Assembly (NCBI RefSeq): GCF_001310895.1
Contig: NZ_BAZS01000020.1
Span: forward strand, 1-64,000
Length of the DNA: 64,000 nt
Direction: 5' to 3'
Source of the DNA: Virgibacillus halodenitrificans JCM 12304
GTDB lineage: Bacteria; Bacillota; Bacilli; Bacillales; Amphibacillaceae
The translations under genes and the position numbers were made by a program. This document shows positions 28,909-39,024 of this stretch, one piece after another (the first letter of the stretch is position 1; every line of letters starts with the position of its first letter). The notes below the pieces were generated by a model. It worked only from the letters and a program-made list of their open reading frames with translations. It ran no database searches and was not told where the DNA came from.

Positions 28909-30033
28909 ATGGACCATATAAAAAAATACATGGAAGTTAATCAAAAAAGGATTCTGGAGGATATAAAACTACTCGTAGAAAGTGATTCACCCTCTATAAA
29001 TAAAGAATTAACAGATAAATGCAAAGCTAATATCCAACTATTGTTTCAGCGCTACTTCGAGTATAAGGCTACAGAAATTAAACAGCAAAAGTACGGAGAT
29101 CATTTACGATTCGAATTTGGCGATGGAGAGGAAACACTCCTTCTTTTATCCCATTTTGACACAGTCTGGGACAAAGGAGATCTCAAATATAAAGTCAAAG
29201 GGAATAAAGTATATGGACCTGGTATATTGGATATGAAAGCAGGATTAGTTCAAGCGATTTGGGCTTTGAAAGCTTGCAAGGATCTAGGTCTCTCCCTAAA
29301 TAAGAAAATAGTTTTTCTGTGTACAAGTGATGAAGAGCTAGGTAGCCCCACCTCAAAGCTGTTAATTGAGAAAGAAGCTTTAAAGAGTAAGGTTGTTTTA
29401 GTGACAGAACCTCCAGTAGCTGAAACGGGTGCATTAAAAACAGCAAGAAAAGGCTCTTCTCGCTATGTGATCGATATAAAAGGGAAAGCAGCACATGCTG
29501 GAAACCATCATCGTGATGGCAGAAGTGCAATAAAAGAAGCCGCACATCTAATTATTTATTTAGAAGAATTAACAAATTATACGACAGGAACTACGGTGAA
29601 TGTAGGAACAGTTAAAGGTGGAGGAAAGCTGAACGTAGTGCCAGATTCGGCTACTTTTGGAGTAAATGTACGGGTGAAAACAATGAAAGAACAGAAGAGA
29701 TTAGACCAGCTCATCCGCCATCTTGAACCTAGAACAGAGGGAGTAACTTTGAAAGTAAAGGGAAAGATGAACCGGCCACCTATGGTCCGAAGCAATCGGA
29801 CCGGAAAGCTTTTTCATGTAGCAAAGCATATTGCCAAGGATCTTGATTTTGATTTGGAAGAGGCTTCGGTTGGGGGAGGCAGTGACGGTAATTTCACTGC
29901 AAACTTAGGAGTTCCTACTCTTGATGGTCTTGGTGCAGTTGGAGAAGGAATTCATGCAAGAAACGAGCATATTTTGGCAAGTGAAATTCCAGAGCGCGCT
30001 ACCCTTCTTTGTAAGTTAATTACTACATTATAA
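28909..30033 (+). CDS. M20-family metallopeptidase (glutamate carboxypeptidase type)
   Basis: Zinc peptidase of 374 residues related to carboxypeptidase G2 and acetylornithine/succinyl-diaminopimelate deacylases. The metal-ligand and catalytic motifs are in order: LLSHFDTVWDKG (His, Asp), GPGILDMKAG (bridging Asp), TSDEELGSPTS (general-base Glu and ligand), VTEPP, and the C-terminal GEGIHARNEH (last His). The dimerisation domain lies in between (KGKAAHAGNHH). AAGGGAGAC precedes the ATG. Substrate unknown; probably a small acylated or glutamylated peptide. It ends in a bidirectional terminator. Confidence 0.9.
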   Translation: MDHIKKYMEVNQKRILEDIKLLVESDSPSINKELTDKCKANIQLLFQRYFEYKATEIKQQKYGDHLRFEFGDGEETLLLLSHFDTVWDKGDLKYKVKGNKVYGPGILDMKAGLVQAIWALKACKDLGLSLNKKIVFLCTSDEELGSPTSKLLIEKEALKSKVVLVTEPPVAETGALKTARKGSSRYVIDIKGKAAHAGNHHRDGRSAIKEAAHLIIYLEELTNYTTGTTVNVGTVKGGGKLNVVPDSATFGVNVRVKTMKEQKRLDQLIRHLEPRTEGVTLKVKGKMNRPPMVRSNRTGKLFHVAKHIAKDLDFDLEEASVGGGSDGNFTANLGVPTLDGLGAVGEGIHARNEHILASEIPERATLLCKLITTL

Positions 30034-30050
30034 TTGTTTGTGACAACATA

Positions 30051-31050
<1,000 letters not shown>

Positions 31051-31080
31051 TCAAGTTTATTTCTATTTATTTTATCATAT

Positions 31081-32358
31081 TTACTCCATTACACTGTATT
31101 GTTTTGATAAATTATTATAGAATGTATCCAATTCGATGGAAGTACCTTTATTTAAACGTGATTCTTCAGCAGCAAATGCCATTAAGTGGCTGCTTAAAGA
31201 ATTACTTGCAGAGGAAACACTTTTACTTCTATCACTTTGCTGGATGTCTATTAAGAAGTCACGCATAATACCGAGATCTCCACCACCATGTCCGCCAGTT
31301 GGCGAGTCGAATTTAATGACTGTTTCATGCTTTGTAAGGAAGTCATAATAGGATATTTGATTTTCAGTCATGTTCCCGCGCAGTTCTCCTTTGGTTCCCA
31401 TTATTTGAACAGTTCTTGTCTGCTCGCGTGTGAATCCACACATACTGAATGTTGCTGTAGCTCCATCTTCAAATTCCATATTTACAACTTGATGGTCAAC
31501 TACATCGTTATCAAGTTGATAGACGCATTTACCATAATCTGTCTCGTTTAAAGCCTTAATAATACCCTCGTTTGATGTGTCTTCTGTGAACTTTCTTGCC
31601 CATCCTCTACCTTCACCAAGATAATAATTCCCTGCGTGGAAAGGACAGGACTGAGCTGCTGGACATCCATCAAGACAGCGCTTTGGAGCTCCTGCGGGCA
31701 TGTTTTCTTTGCGGAAATGCATAAGAGATCCATACGAACTTACTCGTTCGCACTTTTTGTTAATAACATAACGAATGATATCCATGTCGTGACAGGATTT
31801 CTGTAAAATCATTGGACTTGAGTCTTCTTTCTTTTTCCAGTTTCCGCGAACAAAGCTGTGAGACATATGCATAACTTCCACATTTTCATTTAATTGTATG
31901 GATGCTACTTCACCAATTTTACCGTCTTCAATCACTTTTTTAATTGTTGACCAAAAATCTGTGTACCGAAGTACATGGCAAATGGTTAGTTGTTTGTTAA
32001 ATTTTTCTGCCTGTTGCTCCATTGCGATACATTCTTTAGGGTCTGGGGACATTGGCTTTTCTAATAGGACATGATATCCGAGCTCTAACGCTTTCATGGT
32101 AGGTCCGAAGTGTTCTCTATCCATGGTGCAAATAATCGCAATATCCGCTGTTTTCTCCTTTGTAAGTAAGTCTTCCCAAGAATGAAAGCAGTCCTCTGTA
32201 GATAAATTATGCTCCTGTTTAATCTTATCTCTTCTTAATTCATTTGGTTCGGCAACCCCAATAATCTTAAGTTCATGTGGATTTTTTAGTGCATAAGGAG
32301 CATAGGCTCTAGCTCCGCGATCTCCCGCGCCAATTAAGATGGCTGTAGTTGGCTTCAT
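31081..32358 (-). CDS. Gfo/Idh/MocA-family oxidoreductase with extra Cys cluster
   Basis: NAD(P)-dependent sugar dehydrogenase of 425 residues. The start at 32358 has AAAGGGGA upstream; the longer frame from 32400 has not. The Rossmann part begins ILIGAGDRGARAYAP, with the family EKP motif (Glu100-Lys101-Pro102) and the catalytic-region CHDMDIIRY (His190). Unusual is an insert, CLDGCPAAQSCPFHAGNYYL, with Cys228, Cys232 and Cys238 spaced C-x3-C-x5-C, which may bind a metal. It lies 51 bases from the LacI gene in the same direction, as a likely operon. Confidence 0.88.
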   Translation of the reverse strand: MKPTTAILIGAGDRGARAYAPYALKNPHELKIIGVAEPNELRRDKIKQEHNLSTEDCFHSWEDLLTKEKTADIAIICTMDREHFGPTMKALELGYHVLLEKPMSPDPKECIAMEQQAEKFNKQLTICHVLRYTDFWSTIKKVIEDGKIGEVASIQLNENVEVMHMSHSFVRGNWKKKEDSSPMILQKSCHDMDIIRYVINKKCERVSSYGSLMHFRKENMPAGAPKRCLDGCPAAQSCPFHAGNYYLGEGRGWARKFTEDTSNEGIIKALNETDYGKCVYQLDNDVVDHQVVNMEFEDGATATFSMCGFTREQTRTVQIMGTKGELRGNMTENQISYYDFLTKHETVIKFDSPTGGHGGGDLGIMRDFLIDIQQSDRSKSVSSASNSLSSHLMAFAAEESRLNKGTSIELDTFYNNLSKQYSVME

Positions 32359-32582
32359 TTTAAATTTCCCCTTTTTATTTACTGAAAATTTTACTTGCAA
32401 ATTTATAAGTTTTACTAATTAATGTTCCCATATTATTACTAATAATAGTTTATATCCTTATTTATTACAATGGATAAGCACAATAAATTAAATTTTTTAA
32501 AAATAATGCATTATAAATTATGATCATGTATAATCCAAGTTGAGAATAATTTATTTAGTAAAATATTTACTGGAGAGATTTC

Positions 32583-34253
32583 ATGCATCGTTTATTAAAA
32601 ACTTTTTTTGTCTTTATCGTTCTAATCAGTATAGGTGTAATAGGGGTAGCTTGTGATAATAGTACTAATACTTCAGAAGACGGAGATAAGACAAGTAAGG
32701 ATAATAAACAGGTAGAGAATTTAACTAAAAGCGAACAAATTACAACAATGGATTTAACTTTAGCAAATGATCAAGTTTCCAATCAATTTTTATCTATGAC
32801 AACAGAAGGTTTATATCGTTTAGATGAAAAGGGGGAAAAAGTGCCGGGAATAGCAACTAAAAGTGAAGTTAGTGACGATGGGCTGAAATGGACCTTTCAT
32901 CTTCGTGATAATGCCGAGTGGGAAAATGGCGATCCGGTCACTGCCCATGATTTTGTATATGCTTGGCAAAGGGCTATTAATCCGGATACAGGTTCTGAGT
33001 ACGGGCCATATTTAATGAATGGGGTAGTGAAAAATGCAAAACCTATAAGTGGAGGTAAGAAAAAGGTGAGCGATTTAGGTGTTGAAGCAAAGGATGATCA
33101 CACCTTAGTGGTTACTCTAGAAAAACCAATTCCGTACTTTGAATCTTTAATCTCTTTTGGAATATTTAACTGGCCTTTAAATGAAAAGTTTGTTGAAAAA
33201 TCAGGGGATAATTATGGGACAAGTAGTGAATATCTTCTTTCTAATGGCCCTTATAAGCTGAAGGAATGGGAAAGTACGTCCGATTCATGGAAGCTGGAGA
33301 AAAATGCTTCTTATTGGGATGCAGAAGAAGTTTCTATAGAAGAATTTAATTATAATGTGGCAAAAGATAATCAATTAATTGTTGATTTATATGAAAAAGG
33401 AGAAATTGACCGAGCAGAGCTGTCTTCAGATTTAATAGATCAGTTTCAATCAAGAGAGGATTTTGATACAACACCTGAAGCAAGTGTTTTTTACTTGAAA
33501 ATGAACCAGCAACGAACAAAGGCTCTGGGGAACAGAAATATTCGAAAAGCAATTAGCAGAGCTTTTGATAAGGAAGCGCTAGTTAATAACATATTAAATA
33601 ATGGTTCCATTGCTGCGAATGGGCTTGTGCCTAAAAAGTTTTCAACACATCCAGAGAGCGGAAAAGACTTTCGGGAAATAAATGGAGATTTAGTTAGCTA
33701 TGATGCTGAAAAGGCGAAAAAATTATGGGAAAAGGGATTGCAGGAAATAGGAAAGGAAACTGTTGAGTTAGAATACTTGTCAGGAGATAGTGGGGATTCT
33801 AAGTTTATAAGTGAGTATATGGCAAACCAGTTAGAAAAGAATTTACCTGGCTTATCTATTACAATAAAAAGAGTGCCTCTTGAACAGTTGACAACACTGG
33901 ATAAGAGCATGGATTACGATTTGCAGTTCACCGGGTGGGCGCCTGATTACCAAGACCCATTTACTTTTTTAGGTATGTGGATCACAGATGAGAACACGAA
34001 TAAAATGGGTTATTCTGTAGAGAAGTATGATGAGATACTTTCAAAGACACAAAATGAACTGGCAACAAAGCCTGTAGAAAGATATGAAGCCTTACTTGAA
34101 GCGGAGGAAATTCTTTTTGATACGGCGGCTGTTGCGCCAGTCTATCAAACTGCATCAGCTAAATTAATATCACCTAAATTGAATGGAGTTATAACAAATG
34201 CTGTAGGTCCAGAATATGAGTACAAATGGGCTGAGATTGGTAGTTCTGACTAA
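32583..34253 (+). CDS. Oligopeptide-binding lipoprotein (OppA-like), orphan paralogue
   Basis: A 556-residue binding lipoprotein, lipobox GVAC (Cys24), clearly paralogous to the one at 25339: long identical stretches such as NGDPVTAHDFVYAWQRA and NPDTGSEYGPY are shared. Again no permease or ATPase is near. It is divergent from the dehydrogenase/LacI pair, so a link with carbohydrate control is possible but unproven. The signal peptide is longer and less basic than that of its paralogue. Confidence 0.9.
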   Translation: MHRLLKTFFVFIVLISIGVIGVACDNSTNTSEDGDKTSKDNKQVENLTKSEQITTMDLTLANDQVSNQFLSMTTEGLYRLDEKGEKVPGIATKSEVSDDGLKWTFHLRDNAEWENGDPVTAHDFVYAWQRAINPDTGSEYGPYLMNGVVKNAKPISGGKKKVSDLGVEAKDDHTLVVTLEKPIPYFESLISFGIFNWPLNEKFVEKSGDNYGTSSEYLLSNGPYKLKEWESTSDSWKLEKNASYWDAEEVSIEEFNYNVAKDNQLIVDLYEKGEIDRAELSSDLIDQFQSREDFDTTPEASVFYLKMNQQRTKALGNRNIRKAISRAFDKEALVNNILNNGSIAANGLVPKKFSTHPESGKDFREINGDLVSYDAEKAKKLWEKGLQEIGKETVELEYLSGDSGDSKFISEYMANQLEKNLPGLSITIKRVPLEQLTTLDKSMDYDLQFTGWAPDYQDPFTFLGMWITDENTNKMGYSVEKYDEILSKTQNELATKPVERYEALLEAEEILFDTAAVAPVYQTASAKLISPKLNGVITNAVGPEYEYKWAEIGSSD

Positions 34254-34371
34254 TAAAAAAGCAGAATGAAAGAGGCATTGAACCATTACATGCCTATTTC
34301 ATAAAGTTGGAAGTGATAATTGGGAAATAAAAATACATCTTCTGACGTTTTACAATGAAAGCTATTGGAAT

Positions 34372-35205
34372 TTATATACTATTACTTCTTTTTCGATATT
34401 TGCTTGGTGTGTCTCCAGTTGCTTTTTTAAAAGCTTGTGTAAAAAAAGATTGAGAGGAATATCCAATAATACCTGAAATATGTGCGATACTATAATCAGT
34501 CGTTTCCAATAATATTTTTGCTTCTCTAATTCTAATTTTATTCAAATATTCGATTGGAGAAATTCCCACATCACTCTTAAAAATATGTGCAAGATAGTAT
34601 TTGTTGATGTGTCCAATATCTGCCAGAGTATCAAGGGTGAGGGCGTCTCGATAGTTTTGATTAATATAGTGCATCGTGAGAGCTACTGCTTTATTCATAT
34701 TACGGGATTCTGCTTTTTCTATTGTAAACTTTTTTTCTCTTTTTAATTTAACAATTAAGATTTCAATGATGTTTTGACAGATCAGTTCAAAATCTTTTTC
34801 ATTGCGTTTTACTTCTTCGAGTAACTTATTAAGGTAAAACAAAATATCCTCTCGGTCACCATTGTACGTATATAGACCCATAGTTGAATCTTTTTCACCA
34901 GTAATCGAGAAAGCAAGACCCTCAATACCAAGAGCTATATATTGTAAGGAATCTTGTTCGTTTGATTTTTCTGTATGCTCTACATTTGGATTGATAATAA
35001 TTAAATCGTTCTCTTTAACAGGCACTTCATGCTTTGGTAGAATAAATGATCCTTTACCTTTTACTATATAGAATAGCTCTGTGAAATGATGGGTATGATG
35101 TGTGCTGTGCCAACCTTTATCATATTCTGATTGGGTTACATACAGAAGCTTAAATGGTAGCTTTTCTTTAGAGGAATTTTCCATTTTATAGACTTCATAA
35201 GACAT
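34372..35205 (-). CDS. AraC-family regulator with cupin sensor
   Basis: A 277-residue regulator. Residues 1-140 form a cupin-type ligand domain (HHTHHFTELFYIVKGKGSF). The last 100 contain two HTH motifs of the AraC/XylS family (LDTLADIGHINKYYLAHIFK, and IAHISGIIGYSSQSFFTQAF followed by TPSKYR). ATG 35205 with AAGGAG upstream is preferred over the GTG at 35214. It is divergent from the sugar ABC transporter-GH112 operon and is its most likely activator. Confidence 0.9.
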   Translation of the reverse strand: MSYEVYKMENSSKEKLPFKLLYVTQSEYDKGWHSTHHTHHFTELFYIVKGKGSFILPKHEVPVKENDLIIINPNVEHTEKSNEQDSLQYIALGIEGLAFSITGEKDSTMGLYTYNGDREDILFYLNKLLEEVKRNEKDFELICQNIIEILIVKLKREKKFTIEKAESRNMNKAVALTMHYINQNYRDALTLDTLADIGHINKYYLAHIFKSDVGISPIEYLNKIRIREAKILLETTDYSIAHISGIIGYSSQSFFTQAFKKATGDTPSKYRKRSNSI

Positions 35206-35440
35206 GCCAAGCACTCCTTTTTATAGAAATAAGTATGTATAAAATTTGGTGCTGCTGCGCTTTAGTTCTAATGTTCGAAAAATAATTTTTGGCTATATTA
35301 TGTCCTTATGCATGAAAGGCCATGTCCAGCTCCATCGCCCAGCAACTAGCAGGGTTCTTGATGGGGCGAGCATTTAGCACAGCCCCAAACTTCAATCTTC
35401 TTTCTACGATAAGTCAACATCGACTCGAATAAGAAGGAAG

Positions 35441-35580
35441 GCCGACTAAATACGGCCTTTGCGGCCAACGTCGGCATACCCCTTTTGCAGGGGCATGTTT
35501 CCTTTATCTCGTGTTAAAAAGGAGATCGGTTAAATACGCCACGATGCGCGGAAACACCGATCCACCTCGCTTGGCGAGGC
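35441..35580. repeat. Two tandem fold-back modules in an intergenic repeat
   Basis: Module 1: GCCGAC (35441-35446) pairs with GTCGGC (35470-35475) around a TAAATACGGCC loop, then a CCCC-N7-GGGG hairpin. Module 2: GATCGGT (35524) pairs with ACCGATC (35556) around a TAAATACGCC loop, then a CCTCGC-N3-GCGAGG hairpin. The shared layout with compensating base differences suggests a conserved structured repeat. It fills most of the 560-base gap before the ABC operon; a small frame across it is not a gene. Confidence 0.6.
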
Positions 35581-35702
35581 GCAGTTTGTACGTTGCTAAA
35601 CGGGCGCTTGCGCTTTTCCTATATAATAAACTATTAATCATATTTTATAAGGAGGAATGTGAAAAAGCAATATATATAAAAATCTCAACAAGATGTTTAT
35701 TG

Positions 35703-35716
35703 TGAAAGCGTTTTAA
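35703..35716 (+). promoter_or_regulatory. Probable CcpA cre site
   Basis: TGAAAGCGTTTTAA matches the catabolite-response consensus TGWAANCGNTNWCA at all but one position. It lies 50 bases before the ABC transporter operon, so carbon catabolite repression of that operon is likely. Confidence 0.55.
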
Positions 35717-35766
35717 TGAATGTAGGATGAAAGTAGGAAGTAAAAAAACGATCAGGGGGCATTAAT

Positions 35767-37119
35767 ATGAAGATGAAACATCTATTATTTGCTTTATCTG
35801 CTTTATTTTTGGTAATTGCGTTATCAGCATGTAGCGGTGGTGATGACAGTAGTGATAACAAAGCTAATGGGGAAAATGGTGATAAAGACGAGGAAACTAC
35901 TCTCCATGTAGCCGCTCTTGAATCTGCTTATGGCGCCGATATGTGGAAGAAGGTTGCTGAAGCATATGAAGCTACGAATGAAAACGTAAAGATTGAATTT
36001 ACTATTGAGAAAAATCTGGAAGAAGTAGTACGTCCCGAAATGCAGGCAGGTAGTTACCCAGATGTATTTTTGCTTGCAACCGACAGAGAAGAGGCTTTAA
36101 CTGAAACATTAATTAAGGAGAAGGCGGTTGAAAACCTTTCCGATGTGTTGGAAATGAAAGTTCCAGGAGAAGAAGCTGTTGTAAAAGATAAAATACTTGA
36201 TGGTTTTACAGACACACTGGCAACAAACCCATATGGAGATGGAGAAACATATTTAGCGCCAATGTTTTATAGCCCAACAGGTTTGTTCTATAATGAAAGC
36301 TTGTTTGAAGAAAAAGGATGGGAAGTTCCTCAAACATGGGATGAAATGTGGGAGCTAGGCGATAAAGCGAAAGAAGAGGGAATCTCATTATTTACGTATC
36401 CAATTGCAGGATATTTTGATACATTATTAGGTTCCATGTTGTATGCGTCTGGTGGTCCTGATTTCTATAATTCAGCTATGACGTATGAAGATAATATTTG
36501 GGAAACAAAGGAAGCGGAACGTGTACTAAAAACAGTTGAAAAGCTAGGTGAGTACACACATCCGAATACGGTAGCGAATGCTAACCCAAATGATTTCACT
36601 AAAAATCAGCAGCTTGTATTGGAAAATAAAGCATTATTTATGCCAAATGGAAGCTGGGTAGTTGATGAAATGAAAGAAGCCCCACGTGCAGATGGTTTCG
36701 AATGGGGAATGGCTCCGGTTCCTGCTTTTGAGGAAGGTGGAGATCGCTATGCGTTTACATTCTTCGAACAAATTTGGATTCCTTCCGCAGCTGAGAATAA
36801 AGACGCAGCTAAAGATTTCATTGCTTACATGTATTCAGATGAAGCAGCAGATATCTTTTTAGAAGCAGGTGCGGTACAGCCTATTGAAGGAATTGTAGAA
36901 AAGCTGAATGATCAAAAGAAAATCTTCTATAGTGTTTATGAGAATGGTGCTCTTCCAGCAATGGGAACATTCGCTTCAACAGAGCCTGTTCCAGGAGCAA
37001 GCATTAGTGATGAGGTTTATGGAACGATTGATAGTGTAATAAGTGGTAAAACGACTTATGAACAGTGGAAAAAAGATATTGAAGAAGTAAGCGATAAATT
37101 ACGACCTGCTATGAAGTAA
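35767..37119 (+). CDS. Carbohydrate ABC transporter substrate-binding lipoprotein
   Basis: A 450-residue family-1 sugar-binding protein anchored by lipobox LSAC (Cys22). Typical features are YPDVFLLATDREEALTE, MFYSPTGLFYNESLFEEKGW, PQTWDEMWEL and FMPNGSWVVDE. AGGGGGC precedes the ATG. It is followed by a hairpin and two permease genes and then a GH112 phosphorylase, so the ligand is probably a galactosyl-N-acetylhexosamine disaccharide or a related oligosaccharide; this is inferred from context. A cre-like site lies upstream. Confidence 0.92.
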   Translation: MKMKHLLFALSALFLVIALSACSGGDDSSDNKANGENGDKDEETTLHVAALESAYGADMWKKVAEAYEATNENVKIEFTIEKNLEEVVRPEMQAGSYPDVFLLATDREEALTETLIKEKAVENLSDVLEMKVPGEEAVVKDKILDGFTDTLATNPYGDGETYLAPMFYSPTGLFYNESLFEEKGWEVPQTWDEMWELGDKAKEEGISLFTYPIAGYFDTLLGSMLYASGGPDFYNSAMTYEDNIWETKEAERVLKTVEKLGEYTHPNTVANANPNDFTKNQQLVLENKALFMPNGSWVVDEMKEAPRADGFEWGMAPVPAFEEGGDRYAFTFFEQIWIPSAAENKDAAKDFIAYMYSDEAADIFLEAGAVQPIEGIVEKLNDQKKIFYSVYENGALPAMGTFASTEPVPGASISDEVYGTIDSVISGKTTYEQWKKDIEEVSDKLRPAMK

Positions 37120-37130
37120 TTGATAAATAA

Positions 37131-37171
37131 AAAGACGACGAGCGTGACTCTGTGTTCGTCGTCTTATTTTT
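37131..37171 (+). terminator. Hairpin between binding-protein and permease genes
   Basis: AAGACGACGA and TCGTCGTCTT form a 10-bp stem followed by ATTTTT. Inside an operon it probably acts as a partial terminator or 3' stabiliser that favours the binding protein. Confidence 0.75.
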
Positions 37172-37227
37172 GAAACAAGTAATAACACTAATTTATAATA
37201 TTTTTGTTATTAAGAGAGGTGAGCGTT

Positions 37228-38118
37228 GTGAGTAACAAAAAGGCAAGAAATATATTCATTACTGTTTGTATTTCCCCTGCTATTATTCTGTTTATCTTGT
37301 TTATGGTTGTTCCTACTGTAGAGGTTTTCCGAATGTCTATGTATAGCTGGGGAGGATTCTCAAATACAAAGGAATTTGTTGGCTTTGATAACTTTAAAGT
37401 TTTGTGGAATGATGCAGGATTTATACAGTCCTTTCAAAACTCTGTTTTGTTAATTGTGCTGGTTGCGATGATTACTATCGTTTTTGCTCTGTTTTTCGCA
37501 GCTTTATTAACTAAAGAAAATTTAAAAGGAAATAATTTTTTCCGAATAATTTTCTACATACCGAATATCTTATCCATTGTTGTTATTGCGGGGATATTTT
37601 CTGCTGTCTATGATCCGGAAAGCGGACTATTAAACAGTGTATTCGATATTTTCAGCTTAGAAAGCATGAAGCAAATGTGGCTAGGGAATCAAAGTATTGT
37701 TATTTACAGTGTAGCGGGTGCTTTGGTTTGGCAGGCGATCGGCTACTATATGGTAATGTATATGTCTAGTATGGCAAGCATTCCAGCAAGCTACTATGAA
37801 GCAGCTTCGTTAGAGGGCGCTGGTAAACTTAAACAATTTACAAGTATTACACTGCCACTCATTTGGAATAACATACGTACAACACTGACGTTTTATATTA
37901 TAAGTACGATTAATTTAAGCTTTTTGCTCGTAAAGGCAATGACAGGTGGCGGGCCGGATGGATCCACAGAAGTGTTTCTCTCCTATATGTACGCACAAGC
38001 ATACGGTAACTCTACCTATGGATACGGAATGGCTATAGGTGTTGTTGTGTTCCTTTTCTCATTCGCACTTGCCGCAATTGTTAGCCATATTACAAAAAGA
38101 GATGTGCTGGAGTATTAA
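37228..38118 (+). CDS. Sugar ABC transporter permease, MalF type
   Basis: A 296-residue permease with six predicted helices. GTG 37228 is preferred because AGAGGTGAG lies just upstream. The cytoplasmic EAA loop that contacts the ATPase reads YYEAASLEGAGKLKQFTSIT, and the C-terminal GGPDGSTEVFLSYMYAQAY is typical of MalF-like sugar permeases. It pairs with the MalG-type gene 15 bases downstream. No ATPase is encoded; a shared MsmX-type ATPase is the usual solution in Bacilli. Confidence 0.92.
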   Translation: MSNKKARNIFITVCISPAIILFILFMVVPTVEVFRMSMYSWGGFSNTKEFVGFDNFKVLWNDAGFIQSFQNSVLLIVLVAMITIVFALFFAALLTKENLKGNNFFRIIFYIPNILSIVVIAGIFSAVYDPESGLLNSVFDIFSLESMKQMWLGNQSIVIYSVAGALVWQAIGYYMVMYMSSMASIPASYYEAASLEGAGKLKQFTSITLPLIWNNIRTTLTFYIISTINLSFLLVKAMTGGGPDGSTEVFLSYMYAQAYGNSTYGYGMAIGVVVFLFSFALAAIVSHITKRDVLEY

Positions 38119-38133
38119 AAGGAGGATAATGTC

Positions 38134-39015
38134 ATGGAAAAAAAGAAAGGCATGCGCACAGAAACACTTTTCAAGCTTTTTATTTATGTGGCTTTATTCG
38201 CCCTCGCTATTTCAATCATTATACCGGTAGTATGGGTGTTTATGGCGTCCATCAAAGAAAACAAAGAGTTTTACGGCAACCCGTGGTCATTACCGGATGG
38301 GTTTTATTTCCAAAATTTCATTGAAGCGTTTGTTGAAGCAAATATGGGAGACTATTTATTAAATTCGGTCATTGTTACCACCTTGTCTCTATTAATCTTG
38401 CTAGTGGTAGCTCTGCCAGCAGCATATGTGCTATCTCGCTTTAAATTTATGGGTAGCGGCTTGCTTAATTCCTTTGTGAAAGCTGGTCTTTTTATTAATG
38501 TAAGTTATATTGCAGTTCCTATTTTTCTAATGTTACTTGGATGGGATTCAGGTATTAAAGAATTATTAGGAGAAGGGTTGTTTTTAAACAATCGATTTAT
38601 CCTAGCGCTAATTTATGCATCAACTGCTTTGCCGTTTACTATCTTTCTTCTTTCCAGCTATTTTGAAACACTTCCGGCTGATTTTGAGGAAGCAGCAAGT
38701 ATTGATGGAGCGGGGTATTTCAGAACAATGTTTTCTGTTATGCTTCCGATGGCAGCGCCGAGCATTATTATAGTAATCTTATTCAACTTTTTACTGTTTT
38801 GGAATGAATATATTTTAGCTCTTACACTAATGCCGGCTGAGAATAAAACACTGCCAGTTGGACTATTAAATTTAATGGCGGCAGAACGAGCGGCGGTTAA
38901 CTATGGCCCTATGTATGCAGGAATGGTAATCGTCATGTTACCAACATTAATTTTATACATTATTGTCCAGAAACGATTAACGCAGGGAATGACAGTTGGA
39001 GGAGTGAAAGGATAG
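38134..39015 (+). CDS. Sugar ABC transporter permease, MalG type
   Basis: A 293-residue partner permease with six helices and the EAA loop FEEAASIDGAGYFRTMFSVM. It ends TQGMTVGGVKG, the usual MalG-type tail. GGAGG precedes the ATG. The next gene begins within ten bases of its stop, so the phosphorylase is translationally linked. Confidence 0.92.
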   Translation: MEKKKGMRTETLFKLFIYVALFALAISIIIPVVWVFMASIKENKEFYGNPWSLPDGFYFQNFIEAFVEANMGDYLLNSVIVTTLSLLILLVVALPAAYVLSRFKFMGSGLLNSFVKAGLFINVSYIAVPIFLMLLGWDSGIKELLGEGLFLNNRFILALIYASTALPFTIFLLSSYFETLPADFEEAASIDGAGYFRTMFSVMLPMAAPSIIIVILFNFLLFWNEYILALTLMPAENKTLPVGLLNLMAAERAAVNYGPMYAGMVIVMLPTLILYIIVQKRLTQGMTVGGVKG

Positions 39016-39024
39016 GTGAATAAA

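Noticed and set aside
35511-35705. 64-codon ORF before the ABC operon
   Set aside because: It crosses the structured repeat and has no good ribosome site; similar frames arise from the repeat itself.
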